Notes: generated by a model not told the origin, from the letters alone. Positions 6,154 through 14,323 are shown, counted from the stretch's first letter. The stretch is 35,268 bases of DNA from RYN-425 sp035542755 (GCA_035542755.1 DATKKU010000031.1:1-35268); one strand, 5' to 3'. A program made the numbers and translations.

Positions 6154-7422
6154 TTATACCAGACTTTTAAGTCTGTCAACCGTCACCTGCACCGCAGATG
6201 CGGCGGCCACTATTTGAGTATCTTCTTTGCTACGACTTTTAAGTTCAAAGCCGCCGGCCTGCAAACTTTTGTCGCTAATCACCAGGCGCAGTGGCATGCC
6301 CATTAAATCGGCATCGGCAAACTTTTCGCCGGGACGAGTATCCCGGTCATCAAAGATAACTCTTATGCCAGCATCAGTCAAGGCCTTGTAGGTGTCTTCG
6401 GCGGCTTGGCTAACCTCGCGATTGTCGCCCAAATTGGCCAAATATACCTGATAAGGAGCCACTGAAGCCGGCCAAACCAGACCCCGCTCGTCGGCAAAGT
6501 GCTCGGCCAGCAGACCCATTAGACGGCTGATACCAATGCCGTAACTGCCCATAATGATGGACTGCTGCTTGCCCTCTTTATCTGCGTAATAAATGCCGAG
6601 TGCATCCGTGAATTTGGTGCCCAAAGGAAAAATGTTGCCCACCTCTACAGCCTTGCACTCGGTCAGTCTTTCTTTGCTGGTGCCTAACTTTTCCAGAGAT
6701 TTAAAGTCATATATCTCTTTATTGATGGCAAATCCCTTTTCTTTATCCAGGTAAATTGTGTCCTCTCCAATTTGGCTCAAAGTCTGGAATTCTCGGCTAA
6801 ACTCGCTAAAGTAGCCGCCGCTGGCATAGGTCGGATAAGTTACCTCGCCCAGGCCTATACGAGCATAGACCTTCATATAAGCGGTCGTCATTTTGTCATA
6901 AAACTCTTCATGCTCCTCTTGGTTGCGACTCAGCGAATAGAGGTCCTTCATCACAAATTCGCGGCCGCGCAGCAGCCCGCTTTTGGCCCGCAGCTCGTTA
7001 CGATACTTGTTTTGAATCTGATAAACATAGGCTGGCAAATCCTTATAAGACGGAATGTAGTCGCTCAGCGCCTCGGCGATTGGCTCTTCGTGGGTCAGAC
7101 CAATGCCTAGTTCGGCGCCATTTTTCAGCTTGGTCTTAAACCAGTTGTCAACGACGTTATCGTCCCAGCGGTCGGTCCTCTCCCACAGTTCTTTAGGCTG
7201 CAGCACGCTCATTTGCAGTTCTTCGCCGCCAGCGGCGTTCATCTCATCTCTGACAATATTGGCTATGTTGTCCAGCGTTTTTTTGCCGAGCGGTAAATAG
7301 CTATAGACGCCGGCCATTTCTTTATGGATATAGCCGGCACGAATCAGCAGCTGGGCATTATGGGCCTGCTCGTCGGCCGGCACCTGCTTACGGGTTTTGA
7401 TAAATGACTGACTACGTCTCAT
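6154..7422 (-). CDS. proS: Prolyl-tRNA synthetase, short form without editing domain
   Basis: 422 residues. Class II synthetase motifs are visible: motif 1 region GVYSYLPLGKKTLDNI, motif 2 region QNKYRNELRAKSGLLRGREFVMKDLYS, and motif 3 region GSYGIGISRLMGLLAE. The C-terminal anticodon-binding domain includes VIFDDRDTRPGEKFADADLMG. The bacterial insertion (INS) editing domain normally found between motifs 2 and 3 is missing: only about 100 residues separate them, which explains the short length compared with ~570 in E. coli. Editing of Ala-tRNA-Pro must be done in trans or not at all; no YbaK/ProX gene is in the window. The start ATG 7422 gives the usual N-terminus (MRRSQSFIKTRK). Confidence 0.96.
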   Translation of the reverse strand: MRRSQSFIKTRKQVPADEQAHNAQLLIRAGYIHKEMAGVYSYLPLGKKTLDNIANIVRDEMNAAGGEELQMSVLQPKELWERTDRWDDNVVDNWFKTKLKNGAELGIGLTHEEPIAEALSDYIPSYKDLPAYVYQIQNKYRNELRAKSGLLRGREFVMKDLYSLSRNQEEHEEFYDKMTTAYMKVYARIGLGEVTYPTYASGGYFSEFSREFQTLSQIGEDTIYLDKEKGFAINKEIYDFKSLEKLGTSKERLTECKAVEVGNIFPLGTKFTDALGIYYADKEGKQQSIIMGSYGIGISRLMGLLAEHFADERGLVWPASVAPYQVYLANLGDNREVSQAAEDTYKALTDAGIRVIFDDRDTRPGEKFADADLMGMPLRLVISDKSLQAGGFELKSRSKEDTQIVAAASAVQVTVDRLKSLV

Positions 7423-7439
7423 TGCCCTTTTATTCTAGG

Positions 7440-8255
7440 CTAAAAGATTATCCCGTGGAAGTGGACCGAAAATGCCACGAGGTTATTAAGGGCGTGAACC
7501 AGCATGCCGGCGTACAGAGCACCGGTATTTTCGCGCAGATAAACCAGCACCAAAGACAGTACAAAGGTGTCTATACCGGCCGACCATAACAAGCTGGCGG
7601 TAGCGCCGGTTTCCAGATGCGCCGCGCCAAAAATAAGGCTGGTTAAAACCATTGCCGGTACAAACTTAAATTTTTGCCTAAGGCCGCTATAAAGGTAGCC
7701 GCGCACCAGTATTTCCTCGCCTATCGGCGGCAAAATTACTAGCGCCACAAACGCCAAGACTATATCAACCGAACCATTTAGGCTGTTAAAGCCAACGTTC
7801 TGATTGCCTTTATCAACACTTGGTGCCAGGCCGTCAATCATAAAACCGACTATCGTTAAAAGTACATAAAATGTAAAAAACCCAGCTAGGGCTTTCCATA
7901 AATCGCCTAAAACGGGGCGGCGGCCAAGACCAATGACCGACAGTGGCAACTTCTTCGTTTTGACAATCCAGATAGTCAAAAATGCCGCTAAGCCCTCAGC
8001 TATAAGAACGTAAAAGAATTGGGCCACTGGCAACTGGTCCAGGCCGGAGGCGTGCCCATGAACTACTGTTAGCCCAATCCCTACAATAATGGCTGCAATT
8101 AGCTGGCTGATTATAAAGATTGCCAGAACATTGGTGATAATCAGCCAAGGGCTGCCTAAGCTGCGTTTGGCCGGAGTTGGACGACGCCAACTGAACAATT
8201 TTTTGACTCTATTTGACACCGCTAGTTGGGTGTTTTTAGAGGAATCTTCGGACAT
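7440..8255 (-). CDS. CPBP-family intramembrane metalloprotease
   Basis: 271 residues with about eight hydrophobic segments. The three CPBP (Abi) motifs are intact: EExxxR at GEEILVRGYLY (E180, E181, R185), the F-x-x-x-H motif at FGAAH (H213), and HxxxN at HALNN (H254, N258). These residues form the glutamate/histidine active site of Rce1-like membrane proteases. In bacteria such proteins act in peptide maturation, immunity or unknown processing steps. The start overlaps the end of rseP by 20 nt, so it is translationally linked to another intramembrane protease. It is followed by proS after 17 nt. The N-terminal ~30 residues are polar and basic, likely cytoplasmic. Confidence 0.92.
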   Translation of the reverse strand: MSEDSSKNTQLAVSNRVKKLFSWRRPTPAKRSLGSPWLIITNVLAIFIISQLIAAIIVGIGLTVVHGHASGLDQLPVAQFFYVLIAEGLAAFLTIWIVKTKKLPLSVIGLGRRPVLGDLWKALAGFFTFYVLLTIVGFMIDGLAPSVDKGNQNVGFNSLNGSVDIVLAFVALVILPPIGEEILVRGYLYSGLRQKFKFVPAMVLTSLIFGAAHLETGATASLLWSAGIDTFVLSLVLVYLRENTGALYAGMLVHALNNLVAFSVHFHGIIF

Positions 8256-9423
8256 CTACAACCGTTATTACAACCATTAGGCTAAGTAGTACAGCCATGC
8301 CGGTGGCTACGGCCTTCTCTTCTGCCGACCGGCTTAAAGGACGTTTTAGAACAAGCCTTGAGAATAAAATCATGAATAAACGCCCACCGTCGAGAGCCGG
8401 AATGGGCAGAACGTTAAAGATGGCTAGCGTTAAGGATATAAGAGCAATAATAGCCAGCATATACTGGTAGCCAATTGAGCCGGTGCCCCACAGAATTTTA
8501 AAGATGGCTACCGGGCCGCCGACTTGGCTAGTGGCCTCGGTCTGACCGGCCTGGCGGGCCACGGTGTTATGGCTGGCAAAGCCAGCGATTAAAGAGCCCA
8601 GCCCGGCCAGGGCGTGCCCCAGCCCAACAAACGTCAGTTTGGTTAGCTGCCAGGTAAAACCGGCGGCCACAATCGGCGCGCTCCAGGTAGAGCGGACAAA
8701 CTCCAGGCCGTACGGCTCTACCCCGAGATACCCCTTCGGATTATCGGTATTAAGTGACGGTGCGACCTCGGCCTTTGAGCGCAGCTGAACGGTCTTTGTC
8801 ACCTGGTTGCCGTCGTGGGCGAAGGTGACTGTCACCTTTTGACCGGCAAAACCGGTGGTGGCGTTTTTGAGGTCTTCGGGTTGGGCGATTTTAATAGTTT
8901 TTTGGCCGTTACTAATAGAGATAATCTGGTCCAGACCGCTTAACCCAATCTTTTTGGCCGGCGAGTTTGGCTCTATATATATGACTAGCACTTCTTGTTT
9001 GCTGATTTTGGTGTCGCTCTTGACGCTAAACTGGTCTACGCCAAATTGGTCGGTGGTAATAAGCTTGGGCAGGCCGATAACCGCCAGTGCCGTCAGCATT
9101 AAAAAAGCCACAATTAGATTCATAGTGACGCCGGCCAGCAGAATTTTAGTTTTAACTCCAAGAGTGGCCGCGCCAAAGCTGCCTTTGGTCTTGTCGCCAT
9201 CATGCTCGCCTTTTAGTTTTACAAACCCGCCTATCGGCAGCCAGTTTAAACTCAAGTGCATTCCGCTTTTAAGTTTTCTAGACCAGGCCCTGGGCGGAAA
9301 CCCCAGACCAAACTCCTCTACATCTACACCGTTTCGGCGGGCGACTATAAAATGCCCCCACTCGTGGACTAAAACCAGGCCAGTAAACAGAGCAAGAGCT
9401 ACTATAAATAGAAAGAGCTGCAT
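8236..9423 (-). CDS. rseP: Site-2 protease RseP (M50 family)
   Basis: 395 residues. The zinc motif HEWGH (H20-H24) is in the first membrane segment and the third ligand motif NVLPIPALDGG (337-347) is near the C-terminus, both diagnostic of site-2 metalloproteases. A PDZ domain lies between (about residues 125-220, with IEPNSPAKKIGLSGLDQII). It cleaves membrane-anchored substrates such as anti-sigma factors or signal peptide remnants inside the membrane. It follows frr with a 41-nt gap and overlaps the CPBP protease gene. No dxr, cdsA or uppS genes are adjacent, unlike the classical cluster. Confidence 0.95.
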   Translation of the reverse strand: MQLFLFIVALALFTGLVLVHEWGHFIVARRNGVDVEEFGLGFPPRAWSRKLKSGMHLSLNWLPIGGFVKLKGEHDGDKTKGSFGAATLGVKTKILLAGVTMNLIVAFLMLTALAVIGLPKLITTDQFGVDQFSVKSDTKISKQEVLVIYIEPNSPAKKIGLSGLDQIISISNGQKTIKIAQPEDLKNATTGFAGQKVTVTFAHDGNQVTKTVQLRSKAEVAPSLNTDNPKGYLGVEPYGLEFVRSTWSAPIVAAGFTWQLTKLTFVGLGHALAGLGSLIAGFASHNTVARQAGQTEATSQVGGPVAIFKILWGTGSIGYQYMLAIIALISLTLAIFNVLPIPALDGGRLFMILFSRLVLKRPLSRSAEEKAVATGMAVLLSLMVVITVVDVRRFL

Positions 9424-9464
9424 CTGATTTATTCTATCACGCTAAAGCTGAGGCCCGCCTGAGG

Positions 9465-10028
9465 TTAAACTGTTAGGACCTCTTGCTCTTTGGCTTCAGC
9501 CAGTGATTCGGCCTCGTTTTTTTGGGCGCTAACCAGTTCGTCTATTTGCTTTTCAAAGCGACTCAGCTCGTCTTTACTAATCTGTTTATCCTTTTCGGCT
9601 TGGGTGCCAGCGCGGATTGCCTCGTGACGAATGTTGCGGGCCGCCACCAAGCAGTCCTCCAGCTTTTGATTGACTATTTTGACCATCCCGGCGCGGCTTT
9701 CCTGAGTTAGTGGCGGAATTTGAATTCGCACTACCCTACCGTCATCGGCTGGGTTGAGCCCCAGCGAAGAATCAGCGCGGATGGCTTCAGATACAGCCTG
9801 TAAATTGGCCGGGTCAAAGGGCGTAATTTGCAGCAGCTGGGCTTCCGGCGCGGTAATCCCGGCTACGGCTTTTAGCGGCATGGTTTGCCCGTAAACTTCT
9901 ACGCTAACGTTATCCAGCATGCCGGGGTGGGCCCGACCGGTGCGAATTTTGCCCAGTTCCTGACGGAAGTGGTCGGTTGCGCCGGCTAATTTAGATTTTG
10001 TGTCGCTTGCAACTTGGCTGGGATTCAT
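9465..10028 (-). CDS. frr: Ribosome recycling factor
   Basis: 187 residues from ATG 10028, matching the usual ~185. The frame is open six codons further to GTG 10046, but MNPSQVASDTKSKLAGATDH gives the normal N-terminus. The signature ELGKIRTGRAHPGMLDNVSVEVYG is present, followed by LKAVAGITAPEAQLL, the DDGRVVRIQIPPLTQE segment and the long C-terminal helix NIRHEAIR. It splits post-termination ribosomes with EF-G. It is the first gene of a minus-strand run (frr-rseP-CPBP-proS). The start is divergent from the PLD-like gene with 54 bp between start codons; TATATTATAAG-like sequence on the minus strand may provide its promoter. No tsf/rpsB/pyrH linkage directly upstream; tsf-rpsB lies 2.3 kb away. 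Confidence 0.96.
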   Translation of the reverse strand: MNPSQVASDTKSKLAGATDHFRQELGKIRTGRAHPGMLDNVSVEVYGQTMPLKAVAGITAPEAQLLQITPFDPANLQAVSEAIRADSSLGLNPADDGRVVRIQIPPLTQESRAGMVKIVNQKLEDCLVAARNIRHEAIRAGTQAEKDKQISKDELSRFEKQIDELVSAQKNEAESLAEAKEQEVLTV

Positions 10029-10063
10029 ATACTTCCAGTCTAACACGGGTGGTTTTATGCGCT

Positions 10064-10069
10064 TATAAT
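10064..10069 (+). promoter_or_regulatory. -10 box of first PLD-like gene
   Basis: TATAAT ends 13 nt before ATG 10083, predicting a transcript start near 10076 and a leader of about 7 nt. No strong -35 is evident. No Shine-Dalgarno sequence fits between the predicted start site and the ATG. Confidence 0.6.
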
Positions 10070-10082
10070 ATAAACTCTAGTT

Positions 10083-11144
10083 ATGAACGCCAGGTACAAT
10101 TTTTATTCAAAGCCGGAATATTACCAGAAACTGATAGACGAGATTTCAAAAGCAAAGTCCGGCGACCGAGCGGCCCTGGCCAGTATGGGCTTGAAACTGC
10201 AGGAACCCCACGTTAGCGAAATTATCCAACAGCTGACTAAGGCAGCCAGCCGCGGAGTCAACGTACAGCTATGGATTGATGCCCGCAGTTTTTTACTGTG
10301 GCCAGAAAGCATGAGACCCGGGCCACTATTTTACCGGGGGCATCTGCCCAAAAAATTAAAAGAGCCGTTTAAAAGTCAACTTCTGTCTTTGGATGCCCTA
10401 AAAAGTGCCGGTGGCCACTACGCTATCGTCAACCAGCCTGCCCGCCGTCTTAGCCTGCCGTTTGCCGGCAGATCGCACCTTAAACTAGCCGTCATCAACG
10501 ACTACCTTATGCTGGGTGGCTGCAATTTAACATCCGCCGATGAGATGGACATGATGGTCGGCTGGCGCGACATCGTAGCGGCGGATTTACTCTATGAACT
10601 AACGGCTAAGGTAGTCGCAAATAAAAAAGTCCGGGCCGCAATCGGCGACAAAGACATTTTGCACAAACTGGGTCCCAGGACCGAGCTGCTGATAGACAGC
10701 GGAGTGCCAAAACAGTCGGCTATTTTTGATAGGGCTCTTAGGCTAATTGATGAAGCCGAGCAGTCGGTCTTTATCGTCTGCCAGTATTACCCCAACAGCG
10801 TTACACTGGCTCATTTAAAGGCTGCCTACCGGCGAGGTGTGAAGGTCACGATGGTCTATAATCACCCGTCGCAGCACGGATTTTTGCGCAGTGGTCTACA
10901 GAACATGGTTATTTTAAGAGAACGCATGCGGACACCTAATCGGCTTTTTCAGGGCCAGCTGCAAAAGGACCTGCCATTCCTGCACGCCAAATTAGTTGCT
11001 ACCGAACAGGCTGCCATCATCGGTAGCCATAATTTTGTACCGGCCGGTGTTAATTTGGGAACGGCCGAAATCGCCCTGCTTGACCGAAGCCCCGATTTTT
11101 CTAAAGCCTGCGTTGATGCCATAACTGCTCAGCTCAACTTTTAA
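10083..11144 (+). CDS. Phospholipase D-like protein, first of tandem pair
   Basis: 353 residues with two PLD/HKD half-domains. The first is SHLKLAVIND...GGCN (H132, K134, N148); the second is LHAKLVATE...GSHN (H301, K303). In both, the position of the motif Asp (His+7) is changed, to Asn139 (followed by Asp140) and Glu308; the catalytic His and Lys are kept. Members of this superfamily include cardiolipin synthases, phospholipases and nucleases. No membrane segments or signal peptide are visible, unlike typical ClsA, so a soluble phosphodiesterase or transphosphatidylase is likely. The following gene is a clear paralogue with the same layout. It is divergent from frr with its own promoter. 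Confidence 0.85.
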   Translation: MNARYNFYSKPEYYQKLIDEISKAKSGDRAALASMGLKLQEPHVSEIIQQLTKAASRGVNVQLWIDARSFLLWPESMRPGPLFYRGHLPKKLKEPFKSQLLSLDALKSAGGHYAIVNQPARRLSLPFAGRSHLKLAVINDYLMLGGCNLTSADEMDMMVGWRDIVAADLLYELTAKVVANKKVRAAIGDKDILHKLGPRTELLIDSGVPKQSAIFDRALRLIDEAEQSVFIVCQYYPNSVTLAHLKAAYRRGVKVTMVYNHPSQHGFLRSGLQNMVILRERMRTPNRLFQGQLQKDLPFLHAKLVATEQAAIIGSHNFVPAGVNLGTAEIALLDRSPDFSKACVDAITAQLNF

Positions 11145-11155
11145 CCAGCTTATGC

Positions 11156-11184
11156 TTGATAAATGTTAACTTATAGGGTATAGT
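11156..11184 (+). promoter_or_regulatory. Promoter of second PLD-like gene
   Basis: TTGATA (11156-11161), 17-nt spacer, TATAGT (11179-11184). The predicted start is near 11191, three bases before ATG 11194, so the mRNA is nearly leaderless. This also rules against the TTG at 11185 as start codon. Confidence 0.75.
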
Positions 11185-11193
11185 TTGCCGATT

Positions 11194-12357
11194 ATGACGG
11201 AGACAGTTGCCGACACAACTACTGAGGCTGCGCCCCATAAAGATTTAGAAATCTATTCCAGCGAGCAGTACTTTCATGCTCTAGCTAGAGATATAGCCGA
11301 CACTAAATCCGGCGATAGAGTGGCTATTATGACGATGAGCTTTGAACCTTCTGAGCCCCTGGTACAAGGCGTGCTAGAAGAATTTAAGGCAGCCGGAGAG
11401 CGAGGCGTTGAGGTCGCTATCGGCGTTGATGCCTTTACCTTTTTAGTAAATGACGACAAAAAAAGTATGGGGCCGCTATGGCTGCCAATGCCCTTTGGGC
11501 AAGCAACTTACAAAAAGCGCATAGAGACTCTGGAAGATATAACCAAGGGCCCAAATGCTAGTTATAGCGTAATAAATAAACCCGACCACCTTTTTAGCAA
11601 CCCGTTCGCCGGCCGTTCTCATCTGAAACTCGGTTTGGTCAACGACAAGGTCTATATAGGCGGTCCCAACTTTCACAAAAGCGAGCGCACCGATATGGTG
11701 GTGGGGCTGGAAGACCCGGAAGTGGCCGACTGGCTGTATAGCCTTTCTCAACGAATTATCTCCGCCGGCCGCACAGATACCGTGCTGGGAAGCGAGGACC
11801 AAGACGTGGAGATTGATTCAGACACCCGAATCTTAATAGACGCCGGGAGGCCGCACCAATCTGCGATACTGGACGAAGCCCTTAGCCTAATTGATAATGC
11901 CAATGACAGTCTGATAGCTTCGTTTCAATACTTTCCGACCGGCATAGTCTCGGAGCATCTAGCGGCCGCTAGCAAACGCGGGGTTGAGGTTAGGCCGTTT
12001 CATAATCACCCCAGCGTCCATAGCACACTTGTCGGCTTTCACGAACGACTGGCGATGCTTAAACAGGTTGTTTCACTTCCTGGAGAATTTTTTAAAGACC
12101 AGCTGCCCAAAGGGGCAAACGTCTTGCACAGCAAAGCTATAGCCAGCGATAATTCCGCCATGGTCGGCAGCCACAACAATGTTTATCACGGTGTTAAATA
12201 CGGAACTCCGGAGATTGCCCTGTTGCGCCACGACGCAGAGTTTGCCCACCAGGTTGGCGGTCTCATAATAGAACAGGTCCGGGCGCTGAGCATACCGGCG
12301 ACCGAGACAGAACCAACCGACAGCGACGAGCTGTTCGGCCTACCAAGCACCCACTAA
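11194..12357 (+). CDS. Phospholipase D-like protein, second of tandem pair
   Basis: 387 residues from ATG 11194. Paralogue of the preceding gene: both share AI/GDRVAI-type N-termini, the SHLKLGLVND...GGPN first half-motif and the LHSKAIASD...GSHNN second half-motif, plus DSGVPKQSAIFDRAL / DAGRPHQSAILDEAL. The second HKD motif here is canonical (H-x-K-x4-D), while the first has Asn in place of Asp, as in its neighbour. It has an acidic N-terminal extension (METVADTTTEAAP-like) and an acidic C-terminal tail. No transmembrane segments. It has its own promoter despite the 49-bp gap to the upstream paralogue, so the pair may be regulated separately. It converges on tsf with only 3 bp between stop codons. 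Confidence 0.85.
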   Translation: MTETVADTTTEAAPHKDLEIYSSEQYFHALARDIADTKSGDRVAIMTMSFEPSEPLVQGVLEEFKAAGERGVEVAIGVDAFTFLVNDDKKSMGPLWLPMPFGQATYKKRIETLEDITKGPNASYSVINKPDHLFSNPFAGRSHLKLGLVNDKVYIGGPNFHKSERTDMVVGLEDPEVADWLYSLSQRIISAGRTDTVLGSEDQDVEIDSDTRILIDAGRPHQSAILDEALSLIDNANDSLIASFQYFPTGIVSEHLAAASKRGVEVRPFHNHPSVHSTLVGFHERLAMLKQVVSLPGEFFKDQLPKGANVLHSKAIASDNSAMVGSHNNVYHGVKYGTPEIALLRHDAEFAHQVGGLIIEQVRALSIPATETEPTDSDELFGLPSTH

Positions 12358-12360
12358 AGC

Positions 12361-12960
12361 CTAGTTAACTTCGCCCAGGACCATGCGCGAAAAGCGCCGT
12401 ACAACGATATTTTCGCCCAATTTAGCAATGTGCTCTTTTATATACTCGCCGACAGTTTGGTCGGGATTTTTTACGTAAGGCTGGTTTAGCAAGCACTTTT
12501 CTGCGAAGTATTTGCTCAACTGGCCGTCAACTATCTGAGCAATCATTTTATCCGCTTTACCGTCGGCCTTGGCCTTTTGCTTCAGCTCGGCTTCAACTGC
12601 CTTTTTATCTTCTTCAGGCACGTCCTCGGCGCTTACATACTCTGGAGCGGCGGCGGCGATATGCAGGCTGATATCCTTAACCAACTCCTTAAATTCGTCG
12701 GTCTTAGCAACAAAATCAGTCTCGCAGTTAACTTCCAAAAGCACGCCAATTCGGCCGTCGTGTACGTAGCTGCCGATTAGGCCGGAGCGAGCTTCGCGCT
12801 CCGAGCGCTTCTCGGCTTTGGTTAGGCCCTTTTTACGCATAGCGGCCAGCGCCTCGTCAAAGTCGCCACCGGCTTCAACCAGAGCTTGTTTAGCGTCGGT
12901 TATACCAACGCCGGTTAATGACCGCAGACGCTTAATTTCGTCAATTGAGATATCAGCCAT
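12361..12960 (-). CDS. tsf: Elongation factor Ts
   Basis: 199 residues, a short form compared with 283 in E. coli but normal for many bacteria with a single dimerisation subdomain. The N-terminal UBA-like region IDEIKRLRSLTGVGITDAKQ is followed by ALAAMRKKGL, the signature GLIGSYVHDGRIGVLLEVNCETDFVAK (first part), and the C-terminal YLNQPYVKNPDQTVGEY-like segment. EF-Ts exchanges GDP on EF-Tu. Its ATG overlaps the rpsB TAA (TAATG), so translation is coupled, the classical rpsB-tsf arrangement. It converges with the second PLD-like gene with no room for a terminator. Confidence 0.97.
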   Translation of the reverse strand: MADISIDEIKRLRSLTGVGITDAKQALVEAGGDFDEALAAMRKKGLTKAEKRSEREARSGLIGSYVHDGRIGVLLEVNCETDFVAKTDEFKELVKDISLHIAAAAPEYVSAEDVPEEDKKAVEAELKQKAKADGKADKMIAQIVDGQLSKYFAEKCLLNQPYVKNPDQTVGEYIKEHIAKLGENIVVRRFSRMVLGEVN

Positions 12961-13745
12961 TACTCTTCTTCGGCCTCCTCTTTGGTTGCTTTTGCAGCTG
13001 GCTTGGCCGGCTGCTTGACGTCAGGTTTCGTGGTGGCTACAGCCGGTTTTTTAATTTTGGCCTTGCCGTCTTCAATGGCGGCTTGGACGTAGTCCAAAAT
13101 CAAATTGATGGTCTTAGTGGCATCGTCGTTGCTGGGAATTGGGTAGTTGACTAGCGACGGGTCGGCATTGGTATCCACCAGCGCCACAACCGGCACGCCT
13201 AGTTTTTTGGCTTCCCGTACGGCGTTGATGTCATTTAGGACATCCACCACAAATACGGCTCCGGGCTTAGCACCCAACTCTTTGATGCCGCCGTAGTACT
13301 TGTTCATGTCTTCAATTTCTTCGGCAAAGCGCTGGACTTCCAGCTTGCTGTAACGGTTGGCCAGCTCGCCGGTTATCATGCGAGTCTCTAGATCTTTAAG
13401 GTGTCGGACACGGCCGCCAATGGTCGTTTGATTGGTCAACATGCCGCCCAGCCAACGCTCGGTAACGTAGGGCATGCCGGTTGCCAAAGCTACCTCTTTA
13501 ACCTTGTCCTTAGCCTGACGCTTGGTACTAACCAGCAGTATTTGCTTGCCGCTTGCCGCCGTGTCGCGCAGAAATGCCAGGGCTAAATCTAGAGCCTCGA
13601 CAGTTTTAGTTAAATCTATGATGTGGCTGCCCTCACGCTTGCTATGAATGTAAGGCGCCATTTTAGGGTGCCAGCGGCTGGTTTTATGCCCAAAATGAGC
13701 ACCAGCTTCTAGCAATTTTTTAATATCTACAGTATCTGTAGCCAT
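12960..13745 (-). CDS. rpsB: Small subunit ribosomal protein uS2
   Basis: 261 residues. Signature segments: LLEAGAHFGHKTSRWHPKM at the N-terminus, YIHSKREGSHIIDLTKT, ERWLGGMLTNQ, and GVPVVALVDTNADPSLVNYPIPSNDDA. The C-terminal ~35 residues are a Lys/Ala/Glu-rich tail (KKPAVATTKPDVKQ...), often seen in this phylum. AAAGGA lies 6 nt before ATG 13745, and the 99-nt leader from the predicted transcript start is long for this window, suggesting leader-based autoregulation. It is divergent from rpmE across a compact double promoter. Confidence 0.97.
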   Translation of the reverse strand: MATDTVDIKKLLEAGAHFGHKTSRWHPKMAPYIHSKREGSHIIDLTKTVEALDLALAFLRDTAASGKQILLVSTKRQAKDKVKEVALATGMPYVTERWLGGMLTNQTTIGGRVRHLKDLETRMITGELANRYSKLEVQRFAEEIEDMNKYYGGIKELGAKPGAVFVVDVLNDINAVREAKKLGVPVVALVDTNADPSLVNYPIPSNDDATKTINLILDYVQAAIEDGKAKIKKPAVATTKPDVKQPAKPAAKATKEEAEEE

Positions 13746-13782
13746 TTAGAATCCTTTCTCTTTGCAAGGTTTTTGCCCGGAA

Positions 13783-13806
13783 AGCTCCTGCACGGAACCA
13801 ACCAGG
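13783..13806 (-). promoter_or_regulatory. Hairpin in the rpsB leader
   Basis: In the rpsB 5' leader, CTCCTG pairs with CAGGAG around a 12-nt loop (GTTGGTTCCGTG), read on the minus strand. The leader is about 93 nt from the predicted start. It could be an S2-binding autoregulatory structure as known for rpsB leaders in other bacteria. No match to a specific leader family can be claimed by eye. Confidence 0.4.
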
Positions 13807-13844
13807 AGGATTTATAAACCTCACTGCTTAATGTTACTTATTTC

Positions 13845-13873
13845 ATTCTACCTCTGTTAGGCGGTTTTTACAA
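13845..13873 (-). promoter_or_regulatory. rpsB-tsf promoter
   Basis: On the minus strand, TTGTAA (13873-13868), 17-nt spacer, TAGAAT (13850-13845). The spacer contains AAACCGC and ACAGAGG, elements also found in the facing rpmE promoter. Confidence 0.75.
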
Positions 13874-13886
13874 GCCCTAAATGTGT

Positions 13887-13915
13887 TTGACCCACAGAGG
13901 TAAAACCGCTATAAT
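13887..13915 (+). promoter_or_regulatory. rpmE promoter
   Basis: TTGACC (13887-13892), 17-nt spacer, TATAAT (13910-13915): a near-consensus housekeeping promoter. The -10 box ends 9 nt before ATG 13925, giving a predicted leader of about 3 nt. Confidence 0.85.
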
Positions 13916-13924
13916 AGCCGAGTT

Positions 13925-14275
13925 ATGAAAAAGGGACTACACCCAGATAACTATCGCCCGGTAGTGTTTCAGGATTTGAACAATAACACCACTTTCCTGA
14001 CCCGCTCTACTGTCGCCACCGACGAAACCATTACATTGGACGGTGCTAGTTACCCTTTGGTTAAAATTCATATCAGTTCTGCCAGCCACCCATTTTTTAC
14101 CGGTGAAGAGCGGATTGTTGACGTAGAGGGCCGAGTTGATAAGTTTAAAGCTCGCCAGGCAGCTGCTGCTAAAGCCAAAGAGGCCCGCGTTGCCGCTAAG
14201 CCCAAAGCCAAGAAAGCCGCCAAGGCCGAATCTCAGAAACTCGGCGCTCGCCCAGTCAAAGCCGCCCAAGAATAA
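13925..14275 (+). CDS. rpmE2: Large subunit ribosomal protein bL31, type B
   Basis: 116 residues. The N-terminal ~80 residues match type B L31: MKKGLHPDNYRPVVFQDLNN, TFLTRSTVATDETI, YPLVKIHISSASHPFFTG and VDKFKARQ. The cysteines of zinc-binding type A L31 are absent. A Lys/Ala-rich tail of about 35 residues (KAKEARVAAKPKAKKAAK) follows, as is common for ribosomal proteins of this phylum, and probably binds rRNA. The gene has a strong promoter with a near-leaderless start and is closed by an intrinsic terminator before prfA. Confidence 0.93.
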   Translation: MKKGLHPDNYRPVVFQDLNNNTTFLTRSTVATDETITLDGASYPLVKIHISSASHPFFTGEERIVDVEGRVDKFKARQAAAAKAKEARVAAKPKAKKAAKAESQKLGARPVKAAQE

Positions 14276-14288
14276 CTTTATAAACTTT

Positions 14289-14322
14289 AAAACTCCTCTT
14301 GCCTATTTTCAGAGGAGTTTTT
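14289..14322 (+). terminator. Intrinsic terminator after rpmE
   Basis: An 11-bp stem (AAAACTCCTCT / AGAGGAGTTTT) with an 11-nt loop, ending in TTTTT. It lies 14 nt after the rpmE stop, and the prfA -10 box begins only two bases after it. Confidence 0.88.
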
Positions 14323-14323
14323 A

